From an uncultured Planktomarina sp. (GTDB lineage Bacteria > Pseudomonadota > Alphaproteobacteria > Rhodobacterales > Rhodobacteraceae): a DNA stretch of 64,000 bases. The translations under genes were made by a program, and so were the position numbers. How positions within the stretch are numbered: position 1 is the stretch's first letter; the number at the start of each line of letters is the position of its first letter. Under the pieces are notes generated by a model. The model searched no databases. It had not been told where the DNA came from and saw only the letters and a program-made list of their open reading frames with translations. The stretch is taken from assembly GCA_943788425.1 (NCBI GenBank), contig CALSQF010000004.1, positions 248,001 through 312,000 of the forward strand, written 5' to 3'. This document shows, piece by piece, positions 44,266 to 53,075 of this stretch.

Positions 44266-46035
44266 CTATTGGTTTTCGGAGCGATCAAATTGTAAGCGAC
44301 ATAAATCCGAATAATGCCCACCTGCCGCAATCAGCTCCGTATGGGTGCCTTGCTCAATCGCGCGGCCTCTGTCCATCACGATGATGTGATCGGCAGAGAC
44401 AATGGTCGACAGGCGATGCGCGATGACCAAAGTGGTACGATTTTCAGAGAGTTTCTCTAAAGCATTTTGCACTAGGACCTCTGATTGGGTGTCCAATGCT
44501 GAGGTGGCTTCATCCAAAAGTAATATTGGCGTATCGCGCAGGAGCGCGCGGGCTATGGCGACCCGTTGACGCTGCCCGCCGGATAGGTTTGAGCCGCGCG
44601 GCCCGACTTCGGTATCCATACCTTGGGCTAAAGTTGGCAGGAATTCGCCCACATGGGCCGCTGCGACCACCTCATCGAGTTTCGATGGATCCGTATCGCG
44701 CGCATCAAGGGTGATGTTTTCCCCAAGGGTTTCATCAAACAGTAAGCTGTCTTGCGACACCACCGAGATGCAGGTCCGAAGGGCACTGGGATCAATTTCC
44801 GTATTGGCTAGGCCGGAGATCGTTATCTTGCCCGAGCTATGGGCGTAAAGCCGGGTGAGCGCATTAAAGATTGTTGTTTTGCCCGCACCTGAAGCGCCGA
44901 CAATGGCGGTGGTTTTTCCAGCGGGCGCGCGGAAAGAGACATCGCGCAGCACCGGTGTTTCGCCAAACTCTAAGCTGACGTTCTTAAATTCAATATCGCC
45001 AAAAGGTTGCACGGGTTTGGGATGATCCGGACCGAGCAGCGTTGGCTGATGGCTGAAAATATCTCGCATTCTTTGAATGGATACAGACGCGGCGTTGATG
45101 AGCCCTGAGATGCCAGCCAAGCGGCGTAGCGGTTCAAATGCCAATCCCAATGCACTGAAGAAGGCCATGAATTGCCCGACTGTTTTAGCGCCGCTGATGA
45201 TTTCATATCCACCATAAATAATCACGCAGGCAAAACCGATGCCACTCATCACATCCACCAGTGAAGGGATAACGGCCGTGCCGAAGAGAGTTTTAACCTC
45301 GACTTCAATTTGCCGCTTGGTTAGGGCGCGATAGCGGTCTGTATAGTAGCGCTCCAGCCCATTGAGCTTGATTGTTCCGACCCCATGGAAGGCCTCATTG
45401 AGGCGCGTTGCCATATTGGCGGCGACTTCTCGGGCTTTAACTGCCTGCTTGCGCGTATAGCGCTGCGCGACCAGCGACGGGAACAATAGCAATGGTGCAC
45501 CGACCAATGCTGCGACAGTCCATAACCAATCTATTGATAACATGACCGCAAAAAGCGATACCAGTCCGATCAGGTCGCGCGCTGCGCCGCGCACCAAAAG
45601 CGCCCATATTCCGGCGACGGCCTGCACATCGCCGTTGACCCGCTCCATCAAATATCCCGGAGCATAGCGGGAGAAAAAGCTGAGATCCAATTGTAGTAAG
45701 TGGCGCAGCAAATCATTTTGCAAATCGGCTACGGATTGTTTGGCAATTTTGGTCATGAGGACCCGGTGCACCACTGAGAGCACGCCTCGGATCAGAAATA
45801 ATCCCAAGACAATGCCGCCCACCAACCACAATTGGCTCTTGCTCCCCCCCACAAAAACTCCGTCAAAGAGGGGCTGCATCATCCAGGCAAGCCCGCCGAC
45901 CATACTGCCTTCGATCATCATCAACACGACAATAATCGCCAAAACCCATGTGTGGCGTTGCAGATATCCGCGCCAGAGCCACAGGAACAAGGCGCCTTGT
46001 TTTATGTCTTTGGGGGATGATGATTTCATGTCCAT
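44266..46035 (-). CDS. ABC exporter, fused membrane and ATPase domains (MsbA-like)
   Basis: 589 residues. Six membrane helices in residues about 25-310, then the nucleotide-binding domain with Walker A GASGAGKTT, signature NLSGGQRQRVAIARALL, Walker B ILLLDEATSALD and the H-loop LVIAHRLST. The half-transporter form suggests a homodimer for lipid A, lipid-linked sugar or drug export. It is adjacent to the glycosyltransferase on the other strand. No MsbA-specific residue can be confirmed. Confidence 0.9.
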   Translation of the reverse strand: MDMKSSSPKDIKQGALFLWLWRGYLQRHTWVLAIIVVLMMIEGSMVGGLAWMMQPLFDGVFVGGSKSQLWLVGGIVLGLFLIRGVLSVVHRVLMTKIAKQSVADLQNDLLRHLLQLDLSFFSRYAPGYLMERVNGDVQAVAGIWALLVRGAARDLIGLVSLFAVMLSIDWLWTVAALVGAPLLLFPSLVAQRYTRKQAVKAREVAANMATRLNEAFHGVGTIKLNGLERYYTDRYRALTKRQIEVEVKTLFGTAVIPSLVDVMSGIGFACVIIYGGYEIISGAKTVGQFMAFFSALGLAFEPLRRLAGISGLINAASVSIQRMRDIFSHQPTLLGPDHPKPVQPFGDIEFKNVSLEFGETPVLRDVSFRAPAGKTTAIVGASGAGKTTIFNALTRLYAHSSGKITISGLANTEIDPSALRTCISVVSQDSLLFDETLGENITLDARDTDPSKLDEVVAAAHVGEFLPTLAQGMDTEVGPRGSNLSGGQRQRVAIARALLRDTPILLLDEATSALDTQSEVLVQNALEKLSENRTTLVIAHRLSTIVSADHIIVMDRGRAIEQGTHTELIAAGGHYSDLCRLQFDRSENQ

Positions 46036-46138
46036 GGGCGCCTGTTAGTGCTTTGTTCGAGTTGCTGCAAGGGACGGCCGCTTGACGCGGCAGTAAACCG
46101 CGAATACCGATTGGCTATCATAATCGAGGTGAAATTTT

Positions 46139-47344
46139 ATGTCACTGTCCCAAGGCCGTTCCTATCTCGCCATTCCGGGCCCTTCGGTCATGCCCGAGCG
46201 CGTTTTGCAAGCGATGCATCAACCCTGCCCAAATATATATGAGGGGGGATTGATTGAGCTGACCCATAGTTTGATTCCGGATCTGAAACATGTGGCTGGC
46301 ACGGCAGGTCAGGCGGCAATCTATATTGCCAATGGCCACGGCGCTTGGGAAGCGGCTGTATCGAACGTCTTGGCACCGGGCGATACGGTCTTGGTGCTGG
46401 CAACCGGGCGGTTTTGCACGGGTTGGGGCGAAATGGCTGGCGCCCTTGGGGTTATGGTGGAGATACTTGATTTTGGCAACCAAGCGACGATTGATTTGGC
46501 GCAGGTCGAGGCCCATCTTGCCGCCGATAGGTCGGGGCGCATCAAAGCTGTGATGGCCGTCCATGTGGATACATCGACCTCAGTTCTCAACGACATCGCA
46601 GGGCTGAGGCGCAGTCTGGATGCTGCGGGGCATGGCGCTTTGCTTATGGTCGATTGTATCGCCAGCCTTGGCTGTGATAAATTCTTAATGGACGAATGGG
46701 GCGTCGATCTCATGGTCACAGCCTGCCAAAAAGGCTTGATGACCCCACCCGGTATTTCCTTTGTATTCTTCTCTGATAAGGCTGCTGCGGCGCGCAATGC
46801 GATTACGCGGGTCAGTTCCTATTGGGACTGGAACGCACGCATAAATCCTGAATATTTTTATCAATATTTCTGCGGCACTGCGCCAACGCAACATTTGCTG
46901 GGGTTGCGGGAGGCTTTGGATATGATTCTTGAAGAAGAATTGGACCATGTCTGGGCGCGGCATGAGGCGATCGCGCGGGCGGTTTGGGCGGCATGCGAAG
47001 CCTGGGGTAAAGTTGGACCATTGGCGATGAATATCGCAAAGCCAGCTTTGCGCAGCCGCGCGGTGACGGCGCTTTCAATTGGGGCGCCCAACGGGCTCAA
47101 TTTACGCCGTTGGACAGAGCATCAAGCCGGTCTGACGCTGGGCATTGGTTTGAATATGGCCACAGATGACGATCCGAATGCGGATGGGTTTTTCCGCATC
47201 GGGCATATGGGGCATATTAATGCGCAGATGATCATGGGAACGCTTGGAGCAATCCAATCGGGCTTGATGGCCACAAAGGTTCTCCATGGTGAGGGGGGAT
47301 TGGAGGCCGCGGCGCATGTATTGGCCGCGGCGACCCACGGCTAG
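46139..47344 (+). CDS. Class V aminotransferase, serine/alanine-glyoxylate type
   Basis: 401 residues. IPGPSVMPERVLQAM at the N-terminus and the PLP lysine in VTACQKGLMTPPGISF are typical of AGXT/serine-glyoxylate aminotransferases, as are HVDTSTSVLNDI and FRIGHMGHINAQMIMG. It would transaminate glyoxylate with serine or alanine, linking photorespiration-type or C1 pathways to glycine. PhnW is a relative, but this has no PhnW-specific neighbours, so I prefer the glyoxylate function. Confidence 0.85.
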   Translation: MSLSQGRSYLAIPGPSVMPERVLQAMHQPCPNIYEGGLIELTHSLIPDLKHVAGTAGQAAIYIANGHGAWEAAVSNVLAPGDTVLVLATGRFCTGWGEMAGALGVMVEILDFGNQATIDLAQVEAHLAADRSGRIKAVMAVHVDTSTSVLNDIAGLRRSLDAAGHGALLMVDCIASLGCDKFLMDEWGVDLMVTACQKGLMTPPGISFVFFSDKAAAARNAITRVSSYWDWNARINPEYFYQYFCGTAPTQHLLGLREALDMILEEELDHVWARHEAIARAVWAACEAWGKVGPLAMNIAKPALRSRAVTALSIGAPNGLNLRRWTEHQAGLTLGIGLNMATDDDPNADGFFRIGHMGHINAQMIMGTLGAIQSGLMATKVLHGEGGLEAAAHVLAAATHG

Positions 47345-47345
47345 C

Positions 47346-48455
47346 CTAGCCGGATCTTGCGGATTTCAGGGCTTGCGGCAAGACTGTTGCAACCAAAGCC
47401 ATCGCTGCTGTGTCTCCGCATGATATGCGGATGCAACGGTTCATCGGTGCCACGGCCGGCATGCGGATAAACACAGAGCGCGCGACTGTCTGCTCCAGGA
47501 CCGCACGGGCAAAATCGCCATCGCCGCCGCAATCTATCGTGACAAAATTCGTGGCCGAGGTCAGCGGGATGAGGCTATTATCTTGGGCAATTTTTGCGAG
47601 AGTCTCGCGGCTTTTTGCCACTTTTTGCACGATTGCCGCCACATAGGCTTGGTCTTTGAGGGCGGCCAAGGCTCCAGCTTGGGAGATTCGCGACAGTCCG
47701 AAATGATTGCGCATTTTGTCGAAGGCAGAGATCAGAGGTTTTGGCCCTATTGCATAGCCCACCCGCGCGCCTGCCATGCCATAGGCTTTGGAAAAGGTTC
47801 GCAGACGGATTACATTATCGGTCTCGGGTCGCAAGAGCGGCGCCGTCCCGTTTGGCGCCAGATCAATATAGGCCTCATCAAGCACTAAAAGGCTAGAATT
47901 GGGCAGGTTATCAATCAAATCCTGCACAACATCAGCGCTGTGCCAGCTGCCCATTGGATTGTCAGGATTGGCGAAATAGACCAATTTCGCGCCCAAATGA
48001 TGGGCCTGCTCTGCAAGGCTCTGGGGATCCTCGTGATCGTCCAGATATGGCACCATATGCAGAGTGCCGCCATTGCCGGCGGCATGATAATTAAACGTTG
48101 GATAGGCCCCATGGGAGGTCAAAATAGCATCCCCCGGCGCCACGGTCAGGCGGGTCAAGGTTAATAACAGACCATCAATGCCCTCACCTATGGTGATATG
48201 GCCCGGATCAATGTTGTGATGCGCGGCCAATGCTTGTCTCAAATCATGATTTTCCGGGTCGCCATATTGCCAAACCTCCTGCGCCGCTTGTGTCATCGCC
48301 TCGATCGCAAGCGGCGAGGGGCCAAATTGGCTTTCATTGGCCCCCAATCTTGCAACGAAAGGCCAACCCAAGGCCCGCTCTTGGGTTTCCGGCCCCACAA
48401 AGGGCACGGTCGCCGGCAAGGATTTGGCCAAGTCAGTGAGCGCATAATGTGACAT
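47346..48455 (-). CDS. Class I/II aminotransferase, histidinol-phosphate-aminotransferase-like
   Basis: 369 residues from ATG 48455. PLP-binding SKAYGMAGARVGYAIGP has the catalytic Lys in RLRTFSKAYG, and LVLDEAYIDLAP and YFANPDNPMGSW are standard fold I motifs. The family includes HisC and several amino acid transaminases, and the true substrate is not clear. The gene ends 2 bases from the class V aminotransferase (convergent) and follows valS on the same strand; its reading frame overlaps nothing. Confidence 0.82.
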   Translation of the reverse strand: MSHYALTDLAKSLPATVPFVGPETQERALGWPFVARLGANESQFGPSPLAIEAMTQAAQEVWQYGDPENHDLRQALAAHHNIDPGHITIGEGIDGLLLTLTRLTVAPGDAILTSHGAYPTFNYHAAGNGGTLHMVPYLDDHEDPQSLAEQAHHLGAKLVYFANPDNPMGSWHSADVVQDLIDNLPNSSLLVLDEAYIDLAPNGTAPLLRPETDNVIRLRTFSKAYGMAGARVGYAIGPKPLISAFDKMRNHFGLSRISQAGALAALKDQAYVAAIVQKVAKSRETLAKIAQDNSLIPLTSATNFVTIDCGGDGDFARAVLEQTVARSVFIRMPAVAPMNRCIRISCGDTAAMALVATVLPQALKSARSG

Positions 48456-48489
48456 GGCACGATCTCCAGGCAAAAGGGTTTTGGGCAGT

Positions 48490-51417
48490 TTAGCCAATTT
48501 CTTCCAATCTGGCCAATGCTGTAGCGAGTTTGGCCTCTTCCTCCTCACGGGCTTCGAGATTGGCCCGTGTTTCGGCTAGGACCTCTGGCGGGGCGGAAAT
48601 TGCGAATTTCGGGTTATTCAAACGCCCCCGAAGGCCGCCCAGTTCTTTTGCCAATTTACCCATGCTTTTTTCAAGTCGCGTCTTCTCGGCTGCCACATCT
48701 ATAATATCTGCCAGCGGCAAGCCAAAGGTGGCTTGGGGCGCGGTGATGGTGATGGCGCCTTTGGGCATTTCAGGCACTTGGGTGACTTCAGTGATCCGAG
48801 CCATTTGTTGAATTTGCGCCATATTTGCGGCCAAAGCTGTTTCTCCGGCCGGGCTGATCGCCACTTGGACCAAAGGCACTTTCGCACCGGCGGGCACATT
48901 CATCTGCGCGCGGGCAGAGCGGATGGCGTCAATCAAAGCAATGACCCAGCTAATTTCTTCGCTGGCGGCCGCATCGACCAATTCGAGCCCATAGCCTGGC
49001 CAATCTTGATGCACCAGCATCTGGGTCCGCGATGCTGTGATGCCCCAAAGCTCTTCGGTGATAAAGGGCATGATGGGATGCAGCAAGGTCATAGATTGCT
49101 CCAAGACCCAAGCCAATGTTATTTGTGTTTCCAATCGCCCAGCGTAACCGCTGGAATGGCTGCCTTTCAAAATTGGCTTTGACAGTTCGAGATAACGATC
49201 GCACAAAGTACCCCACACAAAGCCGTAGAGTGCGGAGGCTGCATCATTGAACCGATAGCCCTCCAGTGCGGCATCCACCGCCACACGCACCCGCCCCACT
49301 TCGCCGATGATCCATTTGTTGAGCGCCAAATCTGGGCTGGGAATGGAATCGCTTCGGTGTGCAAACGCCTTACTGAACTCTGCAAAAGAACAGGCATTCC
49401 AGAGTTTTGTACCAAAATTTCGATAGCCTGCAATGCGCTGCATATCCAGCTTGAGCACCCCACCTAAGGAGGCCATAGAGGCATTGGTAAAACGCAGAGC
49501 ATCGGCACCAAATTCGTCGATAATCTCCAGCGGATCGACCACATTACCCGTGGATTTACTCATTTTCTTACCCTTGGCATCACGCACCAAGCCGTGCAGG
49601 TAGATGGTATTGAACGGCACTTGATCGACCACTGCCAATTGCATCATCATCATCCGTGCAACCCAGAAAAACAAGATGTCAGAGCCGGTGATGAGATCAG
49701 AGGTGGGGAAAAACCTTTGTAGTATATCATTTTGTGCATCGGCCTCAGCCACGCCGGTCCAGCCCAAAGTTCCGATGGGCCAAAGACCGGAGGAGAACCA
49801 GGTGTCGAGCACGTCGGGATCACGGGTTAGCCGTGCGTCGGGGCCAGCGAGCGCCTGCGCCTCTGCTTCAGTCGCGGCGCAATATTGCGCGCCGCTATCA
49901 TCAAACCAAACAGGAATTTGATGGCCCCACCACAATTGCCGAGAAATGCACCAAGGCTCAATATTTTCAAGCCAATGAAAATAAATTTTCTTTTCTGACT
50001 TGGGCAGAATTTTGACGGTGCCATCACGCACCGCTTGGAGGGCTGGGGCGACGATTTTGTCCGTATCAACAAACCACTGATCTGTCAGCATCGGCTCAAT
50101 TACCACTTTTGATCGGTCGCCGAAGGGCTGCATGATGGGTTTGTTTTCCACCAAGGGCACCAGCCGGGTGGTCTGCTGCCCTTCTGCGTCGGTGATGGTC
50201 GCCTGGGTCATCACCGCCAATCCTTCGCGGGTAATGTCATCGACAATTTTTTTGCGCGCTTCGAAACGATCCATGCCGCGATAGGCATCGGGCACCATAT
50301 TCATGGCCGCAATTTTGGCCTCGTCAAAACTCTCCTCGCCATTGGCAATGCGCTGGGCGGTGGCCGCCTCGGTCGCATAGGCCTGTCCATCGGCCCGCAG
50401 ATTGGCTTTGGTGTCCATCAGGTTATACATCGGAATGCCAGCGCGTTTTGCCACTTGATAGTCGTTGAAATCATGCGCCCCCGTAATTTTGACGGCGCCA
50501 GACCCGAAGTCTTTGTCTGGGTAGTCATCGGTGATGATGGGAACCAAACGTCGCTGCGCTTTGGGCCCAACGGGAATTTCGCACATCATCCCCACGATCG
50601 GCGCATAGCGCTCGTCGGAGGGATGTACCGCAACCGCGCCATCACCCAGCATGGTCTCTGGGCGGGTGGTGGCAATTGAGATATAGTCGCGCTCTTCTTG
50701 CAGTGTGATGTTTCCGTCTTCGTCCTTCTGCACATATGTATATTTAGCGCCGCCTGCGAGAGGGTACTTAAAATGCCACATGTGGCCGGCGACTTCGATA
50801 TTCTCAACTTCGAGATCTGAGATGGCTGTCTCGAAAAGTGGATCCCAATTGACCAGACGCTTGCCGCGGTAGATCAGGCCTTTGTTGTACATTTCCACGA
50901 AGACTTTGATCACCGCATCGTGAAAATTTGGGCTATTTTCATGGCCGGTGCGCGTGTCACCCTGCGCGCCTGCCATGGTGAAGGCTGTGCGGTCCCAATC
51001 GCAGGAGGCGCCCAAGCGTTTGAGTTGGTTTACAATTGTTCCGCCAGATTGCTCTTTCCACTGCCAGACTTTTTCCAAAAATTTCTCGCGGCCCAGGGCC
51101 ACGCGGCCCGGTTCGCCCCGCTCTTCCAATTGCCGCTCAACGACCATTTGCGTGGCGATGCCCGCATGGTCTGTCCCGGCCTGCCAAAGGGTGTCAAAGC
51201 CGCGCATCCGGTGCCAGCGCACCAAGATATCTTGCAAAGTATTGTTGAAGGCATGACCCATATGCAAAACGCCCGTAACATTAGGCGGGGGAATCATGAT
51301 GCAATAGCTCGACGCTCCGGGTTTGGCATTGGCCCCGGCTGTAAAACAGCCCGCCGCCTCCCAGGCTTTGTAAAGACGATCTTCAGCTTCCGCTGCGTTG
51401 AATTTTTCCATGGCCAT
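48490..51417 (-). CDS. valS: Valyl-tRNA synthetase
   Basis: 975 residues. HIGH-type motif [20 protein letters not shown] near the N-terminus, the [17 protein letters not shown] catalytic loop, CP1 editing domain, and a C-terminal coiled arm (about 895-970: [18 protein letters not shown]). It charges tRNA-Val; a tRNA-Val gene lies 11 kb away. No anomalies seen. Confidence 0.97.
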   Translation of the reverse strand: MAMEKFNAAEAEDRLYKAWEAAGCFTAGANAKPGASSYCIMIPPPNVTGVLHMGHAFNNTLQDILVRWHRMRGFDTLWQAGTDHAGIATQMVVERQLEERGEPGRVALGREKFLEKVWQWKEQSGGTIVNQLKRLGASCDWDRTAFTMAGAQGDTRTGHENSPNFHDAVIKVFVEMYNKGLIYRGKRLVNWDPLFETAISDLEVENIEVAGHMWHFKYPLAGGAKYTYVQKDEDGNITLQEERDYISIATTRPETMLGDGAVAVHPSDERYAPIVGMMCEIPVGPKAQRRLVPIITDDYPDKDFGSGAVKITGAHDFNDYQVAKRAGIPMYNLMDTKANLRADGQAYATEAATAQRIANGEESFDEAKIAAMNMVPDAYRGMDRFEARKKIVDDITREGLAVMTQATITDAEGQQTTRLVPLVENKPIMQPFGDRSKVVIEPMLTDQWFVDTDKIVAPALQAVRDGTVKILPKSEKKIYFHWLENIEPWCISRQLWWGHQIPVWFDDSGAQYCAATEAEAQALAGPDARLTRDPDVLDTWFSSGLWPIGTLGWTGVAEADAQNDILQRFFPTSDLITGSDILFFWVARMMMMQLAVVDQVPFNTIYLHGLVRDAKGKKMSKSTGNVVDPLEIIDEFGADALRFTNASMASLGGVLKLDMQRIAGYRNFGTKLWNACSFAEFSKAFAHRSDSIPSPDLALNKWIIGEVGRVRVAVDAALEGYRFNDAASALYGFVWGTLCDRYLELSKPILKGSHSSGYAGRLETQITLAWVLEQSMTLLHPIMPFITEELWGITASRTQMLVHQDWPGYGLELVDAAASEEISWVIALIDAIRSARAQMNVPAGAKVPLVQVAISPAGETALAANMAQIQQMARITEVTQVPEMPKGAITITAPQATFGLPLADIIDVAAEKTRLEKSMGKLAKELGGLRGRLNNPKFAISAPPEVLAETRANLEAREEEEAKLATALARLEEIG

Positions 51418-51478
51418 AATAGGGGGGTATCCTTCGAATTTGTCTCCGAATACCTATTTCTCTGGGCGAGTGAAAGCC

Positions 51479-52075
51479 CTAGCTGACCAAAGCTTCGCGC
51501 GCGCCAGGGCGCAGGACGGCTGGATCATAGGGTTGCCGCGCAAACACCTCGCGCACCCGCTGCCCGAAATGCTCAATTGGCAATGTCTCATAGTCCGGAT
51601 CAAAGCTGTTTTGGTCCCACCGTTCGCAGAAGGTTGCACAGTCCTCAAAATAGATATGGCCGCGATAGGTTTCGCGCTTGTCTCGGTTGCCGCCCACGTG
51701 ATGGCCATAATAGAGCATCTGAAAATCACCGTGTTTCTCAACAACCCAGGCGCATTGTTCTCGCACGAAGGGGCGCAGGATAGCGGCGGCATATTCGTCG
51801 TGATTGTAGGGCGCGAAAATATCGCCGATATCATGCAACAGCGCAGAAACAATCCAATCGGTATCGGCCCCATCGCGCTCCGCGCGGGTGGCCGATTGCA
51901 GCGAATGGCCCAGACGCGTCACCTGATAGCCAGATAGGCCTTCATCCAGCGCAACCAATGCCCGGAGCAGGCGATCGGCTGTGCCCATGGTATATTCAAT
52001 CTCATGTTCCGTGAGAAAGGCATAATCTGCCGCATCGCCATCTTTCATGGCGCGAAATTTCACTTGATCCATCAT
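51479..52075 (-). CDS. HD-domain oxygenase, PhnZ/TmpB-like
   Basis: 198 residues, the size of PhnZ-type HD oxygenases. Candidate di-iron ligands appear in order: GHSLQSA (His), ALLHDIGD (His-Asp), YNHDEYAA (His), EKHGDFQ (His) and a late WDQNSFDPDY Asp. PhnZ and TmpB cut the C-P bond of hydroxylated aminoethylphosphonates using O2. The start ATG overlaps the stop of the PhyH gene (52072-52075), so they are translationally coupled. Myo-inositol oxygenase is a more distant relative. The substrate here is inferred only from the pairing. Confidence 0.7.
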   Translation of the reverse strand: MMDQVKFRAMKDGDAADYAFLTEHEIEYTMGTADRLLRALVALDEGLSGYQVTRLGHSLQSATRAERDGADTDWIVSALLHDIGDIFAPYNHDEYAAAILRPFVREQCAWVVEKHGDFQMLYYGHHVGGNRDKRETYRGHIYFEDCATFCERWDQNSFDPDYETLPIEHFGQRVREVFARQPYDPAVLRPGAREALVS

Positions 52076-52934
52076 CTGTACATCTCGGCTTTGCCCTCGG
52101 CGCCCGCCATCATGACATTGGCCTGTTCTGTTCGAATTTCTTCGTAAAGTAAAAGATCCTCTGGATGAATCAAGCCCTTTGGCGCGTCGCAGAGGGTGAA
52201 ATTTCCCGTGTCACAATTGCCGCGCATAGGCACGCCGTAATCGGGCGCATTATTGGGTTTTTTGACATGTGGGCTTAAAAAGCGCATCACAACACCAATT
52301 CTGCGGTCATCGCTTATATTGGCTCCCGAGCCGTGGATCATCAAGCCGTGGTGCCGGCTGATCTCGCCCGTCGCCAGGGCGCCGCTGGATTTGTCTTCCT
52401 CCGCCACATCTACCTTGATTTCTTGACCGCGTGATAGATGATTCAGCTCATCAAAGCTATCCTGATGGGAAATAATCGTGTTTTTGTGACTGCCTTTCAC
52501 AAAATCCATACATCCGCTTTCCGGCGTTGCCGGAGAGAGCGCCAGCCAAGCGGTGAGTATCCCATCAATTTCACCCAAGCCCCAATAGGCCAAGTCTTGA
52601 TGCATCGTCACCACATTTTTTGTCCGCGGCTCTTTGATCAAAAAATCTGTCGAATACAGTAAGACATCAGGCCCTAAAATACCCTCAACCACATCCAATA
52701 TCGCGCTATGGGCAGCGATCTCATAGGCCAGCGCCATAACGATATGTGCATTGACCCGTTTGTATACATTCAAAGCCCGTGGCAGGTCGTTGTCGAGCCA
52801 ATCGCTTCCAATTGGGCGGGCCAATCTTCACATTGCTGCGCGGAAATCGCATGGATGGGGCATAAAAAACCGTCCTCCCAATAGCTTTGGATCTGGGCGT
52901 CGGACAGGCGATGAGAGGTTTGGGCGTTTGGCAT
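52072..52934 (-). pseudogene. PhyH (phytanoyl-CoA dioxygenase-like) Fe/2-oxoglutarate enzyme, frameshifted
   Basis: Begins at ATG 52934 (RBS ggagttcaca) and reads MPNAQTSHRLSDAQIQSYWE and so on to about residue 44; a frame change near 52800-52825 then continues DWLDNDLPRALNVYKRVN to the stop at 52072. The rest is a complete PhyH core with Fe ligands in TMHQDLAYWG and GLMIHGSGA and the 2-oxoglutarate Arg in DDRRIGVVMRF. The shift corresponds to one missing or two extra bases. It is translationally coupled to the HD oxygenase gene downstream, like PhnY-PhnZ or TmpA-TmpB. A sequencing error is possible. Confidence 0.75.
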
Positions 52935-53075
52935 TGTGAACTCCGTGAATGCGCCAAATGCGCCATATCAAAAAGCGGCAGTCTTGCCTGAACACGACAT
53001 CCGTGAATTAATCTGCTTGTGGCTGGACAGTTGGGGGCAGGTTGGTACAGTTTAACCAAACTTAGGAGCAGGTGC

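Noticed and set aside
46139..47344. PhnW (2-aminoethylphosphonate transaminase) partner for the PhyH/HD pair
   Set aside because: The class V aminotransferase is 4 kb away on the opposite side of valS and looks like a serine/alanine-glyoxylate aminotransferase, so there is no positional link.
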